Counted from the first letter of the stretch, positions 27,965 to 36,915 are shown. The stretch: 64,000 nt of DNA from Bacteroidota bacterium (GCA_023450085.1 JAEXHI010000021.1:186001-250000), one strand, 5' to 3'. A program made the numbers and translations. The notes: generated by a model from the sequence alone, not told the origin.

Positions 27965-28796
27965 CTTCTTCTATAACATTTGGGTTAATAGTTGATTTGA
28001 ATCCATACATTGTTTTCACTTGACGTACTAAGTGATCCAGCATATTTTTTTCTCTATCTTGAATCAAAGAAATTTCTTCTCCTGAAAATTTACTATGACT
28101 TGATAGATTAATTATACGGTTATAATATCCTTCTCGAGAACCTTCTGCTTCGTTAGGTAAAAGATCTTTCCAATGAACATGCCCAAGAAAAGTAGAAGCC
28201 TTTTCTAGTATGTTTCTAAGGAAACTAAAGTGATACTTTCGAATATCATCTGATTCTATGGCTTTTTCAATTTCAGATAAAAGGAAAAGGTGATATGAAA
28301 AAGGTGAGTCATTCGAATGTTCAATTAGTGTAAAAGTACCATTGTTTAACTTTTCAAAACGCCATTTTTTAGAATGCTTAACTCTATAGCCTGAACTTGA
28401 ATCAGCATTATTGAATTCATTGAACAATACATTATAAAACAGTGGATTGTGGGTTGTAATAATAAATTTAAGGTCGGATTGACTAGACTTTATTAATTCG
28501 GCGATATTTACAGCCAATTCGATTAAGTGTGTATCGTCTAATGAACTTACCGGGTCGTCAATAAAAACATATTGCAAGTCATCAAATTGATCTGTTTCCC
28601 GATCAGCTTGCTCTACTACATTTAAGACATCAATTGTCTGCTTTAGTAAACTGTAAAAAACACTCCAAATAAAACAGCTTTCTTCGCCTTTAGAAATTTT
28701 CACAGATTCTGAGGGCTCATCATTTCCACGTTCAAATGAAAAACGTACTTCAGAGTAAGCAGGAATCGTTATATCCCTATTGTCTTGATTCTTCAT
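27951..28796 (-). CDS. ABC-type ATPase, C-terminal part (frame-split AAA_13-like protein)
   Basis: 281 aa in the frame offset by one from the preceding gene. It holds the signature-like VKISKGEESCFIW, the Walker B and D-loop VFIDDPVSSLDDTHL and the switch His in IITTHNPLFY, that is the second half of an ABC/SMC-like nucleotide-binding fold of the AAA_13 (PrrC/RloC-related) type. It lacks Walker A, which lies in the gene at 28777-29154. The first about 15 residues (MKNQDNRDITIPAY) look unlike a natural start. Either a one-base frameshift has broken the gene or the halves are made separately or by ribosomal shifting. No clear anticodon-nuclease module was seen at the C-terminus (NLSSHSKFSGEE). 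It overlaps hsdR. Confidence 0.8.
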   Translation of the reverse strand: MKNQDNRDITIPAYSEVRFSFERGNDEPSESVKISKGEESCFIWSVFYSLLKQTIDVLNVVEQADRETDQFDDLQYVFIDDPVSSLDDTHLIELAVNIAELIKSSQSDLKFIITTHNPLFYNVLFNEFNNADSSSGYRVKHSKKWRFEKLNNGTFTLIEHSNDSPFSYHLFLLSEIEKAIESDDIRKYHFSFLRNILEKASTFLGHVHWKDLLPNEAEGSREGYYNRIINLSSHSKFSGEEISLIQDREKNMLDHLVRQVKTMYGFKSTINPNVIEEDDTV

Positions 28797-29154
28797 TAAA
28801 AGTAGGTGTTAATTTATCACTAGTGTAACGTTGGAAATGAGTTGCTATATTTGGCTCTTGCCCTTGGTCCTGAAGTACCCAATTGGTATATGTATTAGGT
28901 TGGATTTTTAATTTTCTATCTATATCATTATCCAAGTCATTATCCCAATAAAACAAATCTTCGGTAAATGCATTGTAGTACAGTATTTTGATTCCTGTTT
29001 CTTCTTCTTCAGTTTCTGGATTTTTTGGAGCTATCAATTCCTTGAACTCACGTGACAAACGTGTTTTACCAGTGCCATTAAACGCATAAATTAATTGCAC
29101 TTTTTTATTGGCATCTCTTAAAGATTGTGCTATTTGAGGTAATGACTGTGCCAT
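28777..29154 (-). CDS. ABC-type ATPase, N-terminal part (frame-split)
   Basis: 125 aa. The N-terminus looks complete (MAQSLPQIAQSLRDANKK) and Walker A is intact in LIYAFNGTGKTRLSREF. The frame ends TPTFNEESRQ-stop just as the neighbouring frame takes over; the two frames overlap by 20 bases (28777-28796), and skipping a single base would join them into a protein of about 400 aa. The gene begins one base after the hsdS stop. Without the Walker B half it cannot hydrolyse ATP, so it is functional only if the frame is restored, or if the halves assemble. Confidence 0.8.
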   Translation of the reverse strand: MAQSLPQIAQSLRDANKKVQLIYAFNGTGKTRLSREFKELIAPKNPETEEEETGIKILYYNAFTEDLFYWDNDLDNDIDRKLKIQPNTYTNWVLQDQGQEPNIATHFQRYTSDKLTPTFNEESRQ

Positions 29155-29155
29155 A

Positions 29156-30331
29156 TTATGCTTCTACATTATCTTTTGGAAACGTTAACAATAGATCTCT
29201 GTAATATTCATACTGTTTTTGCCTTAGCTCAATTTCTTTTGGTAAACCTTCGCTTATTGAATTAGTTAAAATATCAAATTTATCTAAGATGGAAACGATA
29301 CGTTCTTGTTCTTCAGGAGAAGGTATTGGAATTATCGCCTTACCTAAACCTTTTGAATTAATAGCGGAAATTTTACCAGAAGAAATATGTTTTTTTATCT
29401 GATCATGGAATTGTTTGGTGCGTGTAAAATAAGCTACGAACTTTGGATTTAAAGTAGTTTTATATGAAAAGCAAGCATCATGAATAACTACACCTTCATC
29501 ACCTAACCAAGCCGTTCCCTGTCCAATATCTTCAATTGTTTCACCAGCTGCAACGATAACCACATCACCTTTTTGAGCTACCCGCAGATTTTTATTTTTA
29601 ACGAGCTCTTCACTCACAAAAGATTTTGTTGTATTTGCCCAAGTACCATAATGTGTGTACATTTCTCCATAATGAATAGTAGGAACGCCTTCTGTAAGTA
29701 AATCAGTTTTTACAAAACGTTTACCCCTTTGAAACTCTCCAACACTTTCATCTCCCATAGGTAAATGTTGGACTTCGTTTTCATCAAAAGCAAACAATTG
29801 CTCACGATAATAATTATACTGCTGTTTACGAGTTGTAAGCTCAGTTGTAAGCTCAGTTGTAAGCTCAGTAAACTTATCGAGAATATCAACTATTTTTTGT
29901 TGAATTTCGAGTGGTGGGATTGGGATTTGAAATTTCTCCAACATTGGCTTTCTGATAGATGTAGCAGTTGCGCCAACGCTCTTTGATATGATATATTTCT
30001 TGAAAGTAGCAGACATTAAATAAAACAAAAACTTAGTATCCAGTCTAGATAAAGAAACACAAATACGATAAGCCCGCTGATGTAACGCGTATTTCCCTTT
30101 TACAAAATGAAAAATATCGCCAATACCACCTTCACCAGGTATTATAATAGCTGTTTCATCAAACTGGAAAGTATTTGATTTTAAAATGTTCTTTGAGCGA
30201 ACATAGAAAGGATAATTACCATTTTCATCTTCATCTTGACGATTTGAGCCTCCAGTACCTATTATAGTAACTTCTCCCATAGCCTTCCATTCTATAGTAG
30301 CGCTGTCAAATAATTTTTCTAATTCACTCAT
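29156..30331 (-). CDS. hsdS: Type I restriction enzyme, S (specificity) subunit
   Basis: 391 aa with the standard layout: target-recognition domain 1 (about 10-135), central conserved region with IPPLEIQQKIVDILDKF and a repeat linker, target-recognition domain 2 (about 195-320), and the second conserved region EEQERIVSILDKFDILTNS followed by QKQYEYYRDLLL. The linker contains three copies of Glu-Leu-Thr-Thr (about residues 156-167) encoded by perfect 12-bp repeats, the same place and type as the TAEL repeats in EcoR124I. The start overlaps the hsdM stop as ATGA. Recognition sequence cannot be predicted from this. Confidence 0.96.
   Translation of the reverse strand: MSELEKLFDSATIEWKAMGEVTIIGTGGSNRQDEDENGNYPFYVRSKNILKSNTFQFDETAIIIPGEGGIGDIFHFVKGKYALHQRAYRICVSLSRLDTKFLFYLMSATFKKYIISKSVGATATSIRKPMLEKFQIPIPPLEIQQKIVDILDKFTELTTELTTELTTRKQQYNYYREQLFAFDENEVQHLPMGDESVGEFQRGKRFVKTDLLTEGVPTIHYGEMYTHYGTWANTTKSFVSEELVKNKNLRVAQKGDVVIVAAGETIEDIGQGTAWLGDEGVVIHDACFSYKTTLNPKFVAYFTRTKQFHDQIKKHISSGKISAINSKGLGKAIIPIPSPEEQERIVSILDKFDILTNSISEGLPKEIELRQKQYEYYRDLLLTFPKDNVEA
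29831..29866 (-). repeat. Three 12-bp repeats in the hsdS linker
   Basis: Three perfect direct copies of AGTTGTAAGCTC (plus strand) at 29831-29842, 29843-29854 and 29855-29866, with AGT of a fourth. They encode three ELTT units. A copy gain or loss keeps the frame but moves the two target-recognition domains by four residues. Confidence 0.95.
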
Positions 30332-31875
30332 GCTTCAATTTCAGTTATAATGTTGTCTATATCTGCACGTAGTGTATTTATTTTTTCTACTGTTTTGGCA
30401 ACTTCCCTGTTCAATTCAACTATGTCAATCTTTTTACGATTATCTTTTGCTTCTACATATGAGCTGACGGATAGGTTATAATCATTTTCCGCAATTTTGG
30501 TATTGTCGATAGATACTGCTATATGGGCTTCATCTGTTTTGGTATCGAAGAGATCCATTATCTTGTCAATGTGCTTGACTTCCAATACATTGTTATTAGT
30601 TACTTTTTTAAAGAAATCTTCGCCTGTAGCGTTTATAAATTGGGTTTTGGTATCAGTCTTGTGTTTAGAAAGTACCAATATATTTACAGAAATAGAAGTG
30701 CCATAAAACAAATTGGATGGTAAAGCGATAATGGTTTCTGCAAAATTATTGTCTACCAAATATTTTCTAATCTTTTGTTCAGCACCTCCTCTGTAAAATA
30801 TCCCCGGAAAACATACTATAGCCGCTCTTCCTCTGCTGGAAAGATAACTGAGTGCGTGCAACACAAAGGCAAAATCGGCTTTAGACTTAGGGGCTAATAC
30901 ACCAGCAGGAGCAAAACGGTCATCATTAATCAAGGTAGGATCGTCTGATCCTTTCCAATTCACTGAATACGGTGGATTGGACACAATGGCATCAAAAGGT
31001 TTGTCGTCACCAAACTGAGGATCAATCAAGGTATCGCCCAATGCAATATCAAATTTATCGTAATTGATGTTATGTAAAAACATATTCATACGAGCCAGGT
31101 TATAGGTCGTATGGTTAATCTCTTGCCCAAAGAAACCTTCCTGAATAATGTGATTATCAAAATGCTTTTTGGCTTGAAGCAACAAAGATCCCGAACCCGC
31201 TGCCGGATCGTATATTTTATTTACTTCTGTTTGTTTATGCATCGCCAACTGTGCTATAAGCTTCGATACGTTTTGTGGGGTGAAAAACTCACCACCTGAT
31301 TTTCCGGCATTTGCAGCATAATTGTTTATCAAAAATTCATAAGCATCGCCAAAAAGGTCAATTTGGTTGTCTTCAAAACTTCCGAAATTCAATTCTTCTA
31401 CACCTTCCAAAATAGCAGCTAATCGGGTGTTTTTGTTTTCTACTGTATTTCCTAAACGTGTACTGGTTGTATCGAAATCGGCAAATAATCCCTTAATATC
31501 TTGTTCAGACGGATACCCATTTGCAGAACTCTCGATAGCATCAAAAATAGCTTTTAAGTCTGTATTCAAATTTTTGTTTGTTTTTGCTTTTTTAGCAATA
31601 TTTACAAACAATTGACTAGGATATATAAAATAGCCTTTTGTTCTTACAGCATCAGCTTTAATTTCATCTGTTATTACTTCATCTGGTAGCTTTGCATAAT
31701 TAACACTGTCATCACCGCCTTCCATATAATTAGCAAAATGTTCACTAATGTATCTGTAAAAAAGTGTTCCTAATACAAAGTGTTTAAAATCCCACCCGTC
31801 TACAGAGCCACGTACTTCGTTGGCTATCTTCCATATTTTATTTTGTAATATTTCTCTTTGAGCTGTGCTTGTCAT
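30328..31875 (-). CDS. hsdM: Type I restriction enzyme, M (methylase) subunit
   Basis: 515 aa. The N-terminal helical domain (EVRGSVDGWDFKHFVLGTLF) is followed by an N6-adenine methylase domain: SAM-binding YDPAAGSGSLLLQAKKHF (about 220-240) and the catalytic NPPY in DAIVSNPPYSVNW (about 295-310). The C-terminal helices (EVAKTVEKINTLRADIDNI) contact HsdS. With HsdS it forms the modification enzyme. It is the first gene of the hsd operon; 214 bases separate it from the DUF262 genes upstream on the same strand. Confidence 0.97.
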   Translation of the reverse strand: MTSTAQREILQNKIWKIANEVRGSVDGWDFKHFVLGTLFYRYISEHFANYMEGGDDSVNYAKLPDEVITDEIKADAVRTKGYFIYPSQLFVNIAKKAKTNKNLNTDLKAIFDAIESSANGYPSEQDIKGLFADFDTTSTRLGNTVENKNTRLAAILEGVEELNFGSFEDNQIDLFGDAYEFLINNYAANAGKSGGEFFTPQNVSKLIAQLAMHKQTEVNKIYDPAAGSGSLLLQAKKHFDNHIIQEGFFGQEINHTTYNLARMNMFLHNINYDKFDIALGDTLIDPQFGDDKPFDAIVSNPPYSVNWKGSDDPTLINDDRFAPAGVLAPKSKADFAFVLHALSYLSSRGRAAIVCFPGIFYRGGAEQKIRKYLVDNNFAETIIALPSNLFYGTSISVNILVLSKHKTDTKTQFINATGEDFFKKVTNNNVLEVKHIDKIMDLFDTKTDEAHIAVSIDNTKIAENDYNLSVSSYVEAKDNRKKIDIVELNREVAKTVEKINTLRADIDNIITEIEA

Positions 31876-31987
31876 TTGTATATCGGTTTTTTTAATAGCT
31901 ATTATAAGCTTACTTCTTAGTAAACATCATACTAAAACTCATTATTTTTTTTAAAAAAATTTTTAAAATCCAGATAAATTCATGGCC

Positions 31988-32004
31988 ATATCATGTAATG
32001 ATAT
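31988..32004. promoter_or_regulatory. Palindrome upstream of hsdM
   Basis: ATATCAT-GTA-ATGATAT, perfect 7-bp arms, about 115 bases before the hsdM start, in the only sizeable gap inside the defense run. It could be an operator for the hsd operon. No regulator gene is adjacent, so the role is uncertain. Confidence 0.35.
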
Positions 32005-32089
32005 TCTGGTATAAAGTTGCAAGATATGAATTTAAACAACTCGTTACTTAGCCATATAAATCGAAAGTGATATCACTGTGGCTATTAGC

Positions 32090-33997
32090 TTAAAAAGTTA
32101 TCAACCTCTCTTTCATCAACTCACCATGCTTTCTAATTTGCTCCTCAGTCCATTCATTCTGCCCCATCATTAAAGATTGTTTCAAACTATCAGCACCAAC
32201 CCTTTTATAATAATCTTTTTTAGCCTCAGGCATGTGGTTACTCAATCTCGAATTTTTACTACTACTAATTAAACATAGGTTGCCAAACAAATCGTAAACC
32301 CTTTGATCAATCTTGTCTTCTTTCGAAATTGGATTTTGTGGATAGTAGTGCTCTACCGAACTTCTGAAAGTAAACTCAAAAGAGTTATCCTTATTAAAAT
32401 CTTTTATCCAAAGTATATAATCAAGATAATTAAATATAAAATTCTCTACCGCAGTACCTCTATCCAACAAACTTAAATCATAATTTCCTTCAGCTTTATT
32501 TTTAGATTGGCCTTTATTTATATAAATCATATCAAAATAACCTGTCTCTGGATGAGCTAGAAATCTATCAAACACATAGGCTTGTGCTAAATTTTGTAAG
32601 TATAGTTTATACTTATCTGCAGTAATTTCATTTTCATAGAAAAGAAAATATAATGCTGCATTTAGCCAATGTTTGTATACCAATGTTGGTGCAGAAACAT
32701 GAAACATAGCAAGCAACATGAGTATTTCTCTATTTAAAGCCTCATTATTTTCTGCCTGATCAAATGTATTAACATACCCTATTCTACTTTGATCGTAGTG
32801 TTTTAATGCTTTTAAACTCCAACGATCTTTATCTCTAATAAATTCTCTTTTAATAATGTATTGATCAAATAAAAATTTCGCCTTCAATAAATTAAAACCA
32901 AACTCTTTTACAAAACTTATTTTTTCATCTTCTTTTAGAAGCTTTAGTTCGGCATCAAAAAAATGTTTCAATCGCTTGTCGTCCAAACTAATATCTTTTT
33001 GAGTTTGAATTCTAAGCACATGTAATAGAAAATTAGAAAAGTTAATGACCGAATTAAATCGCTCTGGCGCATCATCCTGATGATCTTCATTAACTTCGAA
33101 TTTACCCTCAAAAGCTGTAATCTCTAATATATTCTGTTCTGTACTATGCTGGTTTCTATCAGCTTCAATCTTATTATTTAGCTCAACTAATTGGTGGCAT
33201 AATTCATCAAAATTAGAACTATTCAGCGTGTTCCAGTTAGTTGAAAATACCACATCACGCTGTAGGGTAGAAAAACCGTATTGTACGTAACGCTCCATAT
33301 CGGCACAGGCTTCCCATATCGAATTAAACGTGTAAACAGCATTTTGATCAGATTGCAAGACACTAAGTAAACTTGCCTTTAATACCTCATGCTTTTCCAA
33401 CTGCTCGCCCCTATTATTCATGATCTCAAAATAATGGTTCAAATCAGTTTCTGGTGGCACGGGTACCCTAATCAGAAATACCTGCTCAACCAAATATTGG
33501 TAAAAGGTGTTTACATCTTTACTCTTTAAAATATCCTCCAATATTTTAATAGCATCGAGGTAGCGTTGCTTGATATAAACGTTATATTCAGCGGTATTAT
33601 CTACCTCTATTTTACCCCGTGCAATAGCTGATAAAGTGGCCGTAGATTTCTTCCTACTATCAAAATTAAGCATTAAATTTAACGGAATAGTATGGGTCAG
33701 CTTATCCCTAAAACACTTATGTAAAGCATTTAGCAAGATAACAAGAGTTGTTAAGCGCTGCTGCCCATCAATGGTTTCATAAACCATTTCAGAACCCGAT
33801 GCTCTTTCAAAAACAATTAAAGACCCAATATAATAAGGTTGAGTAGGTTTATGATCAAAAGCATAATCATAAACATCCTGAATAAGCTGCTTAATTTCTC
33901 CCTGCCCCCAAGTATAGTTTCGTTGGTAAATAGGAATTACGTAATTATCTAAGCTAGCAAATAGCTCTTTGATTGAAAATGGGAATATATTACTCAT
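32090..33997 (-). CDS. DUF262/DUF1524 (GmrSD-like) protein
   Basis: 635 aa. N-terminal DUF262 domain: IPIYQRNYTWGQGEIKQLI (about 17-35) and ETIDGQQRLTTLV (about 75-87), the DGQQR motif that is ParB-like and nucleotide-related. C-terminal DUF1524 domain with an HNH-type pattern SSVEHYYPQNP (about 550) and GNLCLISSSKNSRLSNH (about 590), His and Asn residues of a beta-beta-alpha-metal nuclease. GmrSD proteins are type IV enzymes that cut modified phage DNA. The start overlaps the stop of the next DUF262 gene by 4 bases, so the two are made together. Confidence 0.88.
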   Translation of the reverse strand: MSNIFPFSIKELFASLDNYVIPIYQRNYTWGQGEIKQLIQDVYDYAFDHKPTQPYYIGSLIVFERASGSEMVYETIDGQQRLTTLVILLNALHKCFRDKLTHTIPLNLMLNFDSRKKSTATLSAIARGKIEVDNTAEYNVYIKQRYLDAIKILEDILKSKDVNTFYQYLVEQVFLIRVPVPPETDLNHYFEIMNNRGEQLEKHEVLKASLLSVLQSDQNAVYTFNSIWEACADMERYVQYGFSTLQRDVVFSTNWNTLNSSNFDELCHQLVELNNKIEADRNQHSTEQNILEITAFEGKFEVNEDHQDDAPERFNSVINFSNFLLHVLRIQTQKDISLDDKRLKHFFDAELKLLKEDEKISFVKEFGFNLLKAKFLFDQYIIKREFIRDKDRWSLKALKHYDQSRIGYVNTFDQAENNEALNREILMLLAMFHVSAPTLVYKHWLNAALYFLFYENEITADKYKLYLQNLAQAYVFDRFLAHPETGYFDMIYINKGQSKNKAEGNYDLSLLDRGTAVENFIFNYLDYILWIKDFNKDNSFEFTFRSSVEHYYPQNPISKEDKIDQRVYDLFGNLCLISSSKNSRLSNHMPEAKKDYYKRVGADSLKQSLMMGQNEWTEEQIRKHGELMKERLITF

Positions 33998-35424
33998 AAA
34001 ATGTACTTGAGTTCTTTAAAAAGTTTTTTAATATCATCAGTTTTTGTTGAAGGAGTATCCTTATCTAAAACTTTCAGTTTGATGTTTAAAAATTCACTAG
34101 GCTGTAAAGCATTTTTAATGACCTTAAATACTTGTGGGTTTTGCAAAGCATAATTATCTACCGTTGCTAACTGAACAGAATGTTGTGTTAACCTAATGGT
34201 ATAAGCCCATATGAAAATTCGTTCAATAGCGCGTTCTATTTCAACTTTTCCAAACTTATCCATGTAATAAATTAAAGCACAATCAAATAGGTTGCGTACA
34301 TATTTATCACCCGTACGGTGCATTCCTTCATAACGTTTTATAGTTTCAAGTATTCGTTTTGCTATTCCTTCTTTCTCTACAGAAAATTCAATTTCTTTTA
34401 TCGTTTTTACATAATGGCCAATCATTTCAAAGAAGCGTTTGCCATTTATTACTACTTGATCTAATTGAAATGGGTAACTTAACTTATGACGGTCTATTTT
34501 TCTGTTAAAATCTTGGTTATAGGCTTCTATATAATAATGATTAATTCGATACATATCAGTAAAAGGGTAAGGTTCTTTTATACCTGGACTAATCCCCTTA
34601 AAAATAGCAATATCGTTTTTAGTAAAATGCCTAGCGCTATATCCGTTAGACCAGTTCCTTATTCTAAATAAATAATTGGAAAAGGTATTTTTCAATTCTT
34701 CTAACTCCATATCTTCCCAGCTTTCTACAGTGCTAATGCGTTCTATTTCATTGGAATGGTCGATCATCTCGCGTAAATGAAAGGCCTTAAGCAAATCATG
34801 AGGGTTTAAGTCAACACCTCTTGCATTTTGAGAATCAAAAAACTGAAACGCTTCAGAAACGTCATTTAAGATTACCTGTACTACTTCACATTTGTGATAA
34901 AAAAAAGATACTATTTCAGCATTAAAATCATTAATTCTACGCCGTATCTCTAAATAATTTTCCCTAATGTTATTTTTGCTTATATCACTTTTAAACTTCA
35001 ATTGATTTAACAGCTTTAACTCTGGAATAGAAACATTCTCTTTTTTTAGCTCTTCCATAAGTCTCTCATCATTTTGAATAGCTAAAGCAATCAACAACAA
35101 CGTAATGGTTCGCTGTTGGCCATCAACAATATTATTTTTTTTAACCGTTTCTCCTTTTTCATCAAGTTCTTCTTGATGAAAAACAATCGTGCCCAACCTA
35201 TACGCAGGCTTAGTTTTAAATACCTGAATATCATCAAGTAGATCATTCACATTTTTTAAAGACCACTTGTAAGGTCTTTGATATTCTGGAATAGCCAAGC
35301 TATCATCTGTAACAAGATCTTTTATAGAAATAATTTTGATAATTGGTTTTACGTGCTCCAAGAGACCTTCAGTTTTTACAACTTCAATATCAGCATCAAT
35401 TAACATATCGTCTGTTTTATTCAT
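33994..35424 (-). CDS. DUF262 protein, second of a coupled pair
   Basis: 476 aa. DUF262 signatures: IPEYQRPYKWSLKNVNDLL (about 41-59) and NNIVDGQQRTITLLLI (about 97-112). No HNH motif is visible at the C-terminus, which is mostly helical (VRNLFDCALIYYMDKFG), so nuclease activity is more likely to be in the partner encoded downstream. The 4-base overlap with that gene implies a two-protein complex, similar to GmrS with GmrD but with DUF262 in both. Codon use is AT-rich like the rest of the defense island, in contrast with the flanking cco genes. Confidence 0.85.
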   Translation of the reverse strand: MNKTDDMLIDADIEVVKTEGLLEHVKPIIKIISIKDLVTDDSLAIPEYQRPYKWSLKNVNDLLDDIQVFKTKPAYRLGTIVFHQEELDEKGETVKKNNIVDGQQRTITLLLIALAIQNDERLMEELKKENVSIPELKLLNQLKFKSDISKNNIRENYLEIRRRINDFNAEIVSFFYHKCEVVQVILNDVSEAFQFFDSQNARGVDLNPHDLLKAFHLREMIDHSNEIERISTVESWEDMELEELKNTFSNYLFRIRNWSNGYSARHFTKNDIAIFKGISPGIKEPYPFTDMYRINHYYIEAYNQDFNRKIDRHKLSYPFQLDQVVINGKRFFEMIGHYVKTIKEIEFSVEKEGIAKRILETIKRYEGMHRTGDKYVRNLFDCALIYYMDKFGKVEIERAIERIFIWAYTIRLTQHSVQLATVDNYALQNPQVFKVIKNALQPSEFLNIKLKVLDKDTPSTKTDDIKKLFKELKYIL

Positions 35425-35436
35425 TGTTTAACGTGT

Positions 35437-35628
35437 TTAAATAATTGGGTTAGAACCATCAAAATGTAAATTACCATAAAGCATTGCTTGTTGGTAGCAA
35501 GTAGTAAGGGTAATTGGATAAATAGGAAAAGAACTAATAATAATTCCTTTATAGTAATCAGAGGGAACTTGCCCAAATTCTTTATAATAATTTAGATAAG
35601 GGTGTTCCTCGAGTTCGTTAATAGGCAT
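35437..35628 (-). CDS. Short fragment, possibly of a uracil-DNA-glycosylase-like protein
   Basis: 63 aa. The core YYKGIIISSFPIYPIT followed by MLYGN recalls the first motif of uracil-DNA-glycosylase-like proteins (I-G-S-F-P ... FYGN), but the protein then stops, where a full homologue would continue with an FW-containing motif. It may be a truncated remnant or a genuine small gene; it ends 12 bases before the DUF262 start, and so heads that run. Low confidence in both family and coding status. Confidence 0.4.
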   Translation of the reverse strand: MPINELEEHPYLNYYKEFGQVPSDYYKGIIISSFPIYPITLTTCYQQAMLYGNLHFDGSNPII

Positions 35629-35693
35629 TAGATTGAGCGTTTAAATTTAACCTTTTTGGTTAGGTGCTAAATTAGTATTATTATAAAAGATTC

Positions 35694-35723
35694 AAAAAAA
35701 AGCAGCGGCCTTTCAGCCGCTGC
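35694..35723 (-). terminator. Rho-independent terminator, minus strand
   Basis: GCAGCGGC (35702-35709) pairs perfectly with GCCGCTGC (35716-35723) around a 6-base loop; read on the minus strand it is followed by eight T (35694-35701). It ends the transcript of the small gene at 35744-35956 and separates it from the defense island. Confidence 0.9.
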
Positions 35724-35743
35724 CACCCTCAAAATCCACCCCA

Positions 35744-35956
35744 CTAACCTGTATGGCATGGCCTGGCGCAATGCACACAACCATTAATGGCTTTGGTAGG
35801 GTGTTTTCGTTTAGCCTCGTTAACGGCAGACTCGCAATCACGGTACCTGCCCAAGGCATCATAATTCAGGTTAGGATAATACCTACAATCATCCGCATGC
35901 ACCTCATGATCTCCATTAGGCTGCATGTTTAAATTTAAGCGATAAGCTTTTTCCAT
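35744..35956 (-). CDS. Small Cys/His protein, conserved in Bacteroidota
   Basis: 70 aa from the ATG at 35956 (MEKAYRLNLNMQ). An upstream ATG at 36004 would add a hydrophobic stretch that I think is not real. The pattern HADDCRYYPNLNYDALGRY, RDCESAVNEAKRKHP and NGCVHCARPCHTG gives five Cys and several His, the layout of a small zinc-binding or disulfide protein seen widely in this phylum without known function. The strong terminator just downstream shows it is a transcribed unit of its own. Confidence 0.75.
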   Translation of the reverse strand: MEKAYRLNLNMQPNGDHEVHADDCRYYPNLNYDALGRYRDCESAVNEAKRKHPTKAINGCVHCARPCHTG

Positions 35957-36060
35957 GGCATATATTGAATTAAGTAAATGATTTAGCAGTACAAAGCTGC
36001 ACAACGGTGCGCAATAAGTCTTACGGTTAGCCGTAATCCCCCAATCAAAAAGAAAGCATT

Positions 36061-36312
36061 TTACTTTTTCCTTTTATATTTTTCGATCATTTCCAGCAGA
36101 TCACGATAGAGGAAATAAGATTTACCTCGAATGATAGAGCGCCTTAAAAAACCATCTTTCACATAGTTTCTGAGTGTGCGTTCGCTGATATTAAGAATTT
36201 GCATCACGGCATATTTGTCTAATATGTCGTTAACGTATTGGCCTGGCAGATCTGTTTTAAACACAATCTTTTTAAGGCCAGTGGTGGCGTTTTTAGAGTC
36301 CCTGTTAATCAT
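36061..36312 (-). CDS. Small helix-turn-helix DNA-binding protein (excisionase-like)
   Basis: 83 aa. A single MerR/excisionase-like HTH: DKYAVMQILNISERTLRNY (about 32-50) then DGFLRRSIIRGKSYFLYRDL, the wing with the usual Gly-Lys turn. Such small proteins act as Xis factors or as regulators carried by integrated elements. It lies 105 bases from the small Cys gene at the edge of the accessory region. No integrase gene is in the window. Target unknown. Confidence 0.75.
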   Translation of the reverse strand: MINRDSKNATTGLKKIVFKTDLPGQYVNDILDKYAVMQILNISERTLRNYVKDGFLRRSIIRGKSYFLYRDLLEMIEKYKRKK

Positions 36313-36915
36313 AGCGTAGAGAGGTATTAATAAGCAGTATAATTACAAGATAATAAATAAGAAGCTCATTTTCAAAATAATTTAGCTTTTTTAACTAGCC
36401 ATAGCAATTGTTAATCAAGTACTTAAACAAAAAACCTCTATAAAAATGCTGGTCAAAATCATTAAAGGCAAAGGAGTTTGAGGGTACTTTAACCCTACCT
36501 TATTCGAACCTTATTCGAGACACATTCGAGACCGCTTCGGCCGTAGCCGAAGAAGCACGGGTTAAATATGCCTTCCGTTTCTATTTTGGTTGGCGGCTAT
36601 GAACAGGGTTTAAAACCCTTTAAAGTGAGTTTTTAAGCATTTATTGCCCAGTTAAACCCAAGGGATTTTTAGTCCGCAGTTGCCGATAAGCGTCGAAAAC
36701 ACTAGGCAAAAGCCTACCTTTTTGGGGCAAAAGCTTACCTATTACCGTCAAACCTTGTAAAAAGCCAGCACTTACAGGGTAAAATGAGGGTTAAATCCTT
36801 CCCTATTGGGGCAAAAAACAACCATAACCAACTGAACCATAGCTTATTAAAAACATGCTTTATACCTTTACCCTCGTTAATTAACCGATTTATTTACACA
36901 TTAAACCAAATTGAA
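36313..36915. other. Non-coding stretch with hairpins
   Basis: No supported gene: the plus-strand frame open from 36784 is upstream extension of the DUF6266 gene. Three copies of ATTCGA-containing 11-12 mers lie at about 36503-36532, followed by a perfect hairpin CTTCGGC-CGTA-GCCGAAG (36535-36552) and TAGGC-AAAA-GCCTA near 36703. Several GTTAAA/TTTAAC motifs are spread through it. Probably the leader and promoter region of the DUF6266 gene. Confidence 0.5.

Noticed and set aside
36784..36915. N-terminal extension of the DUF6266 protein
   Set aside because: Family members start at MGKIEQG-like sequence; the extension looks like translated leader DNA.
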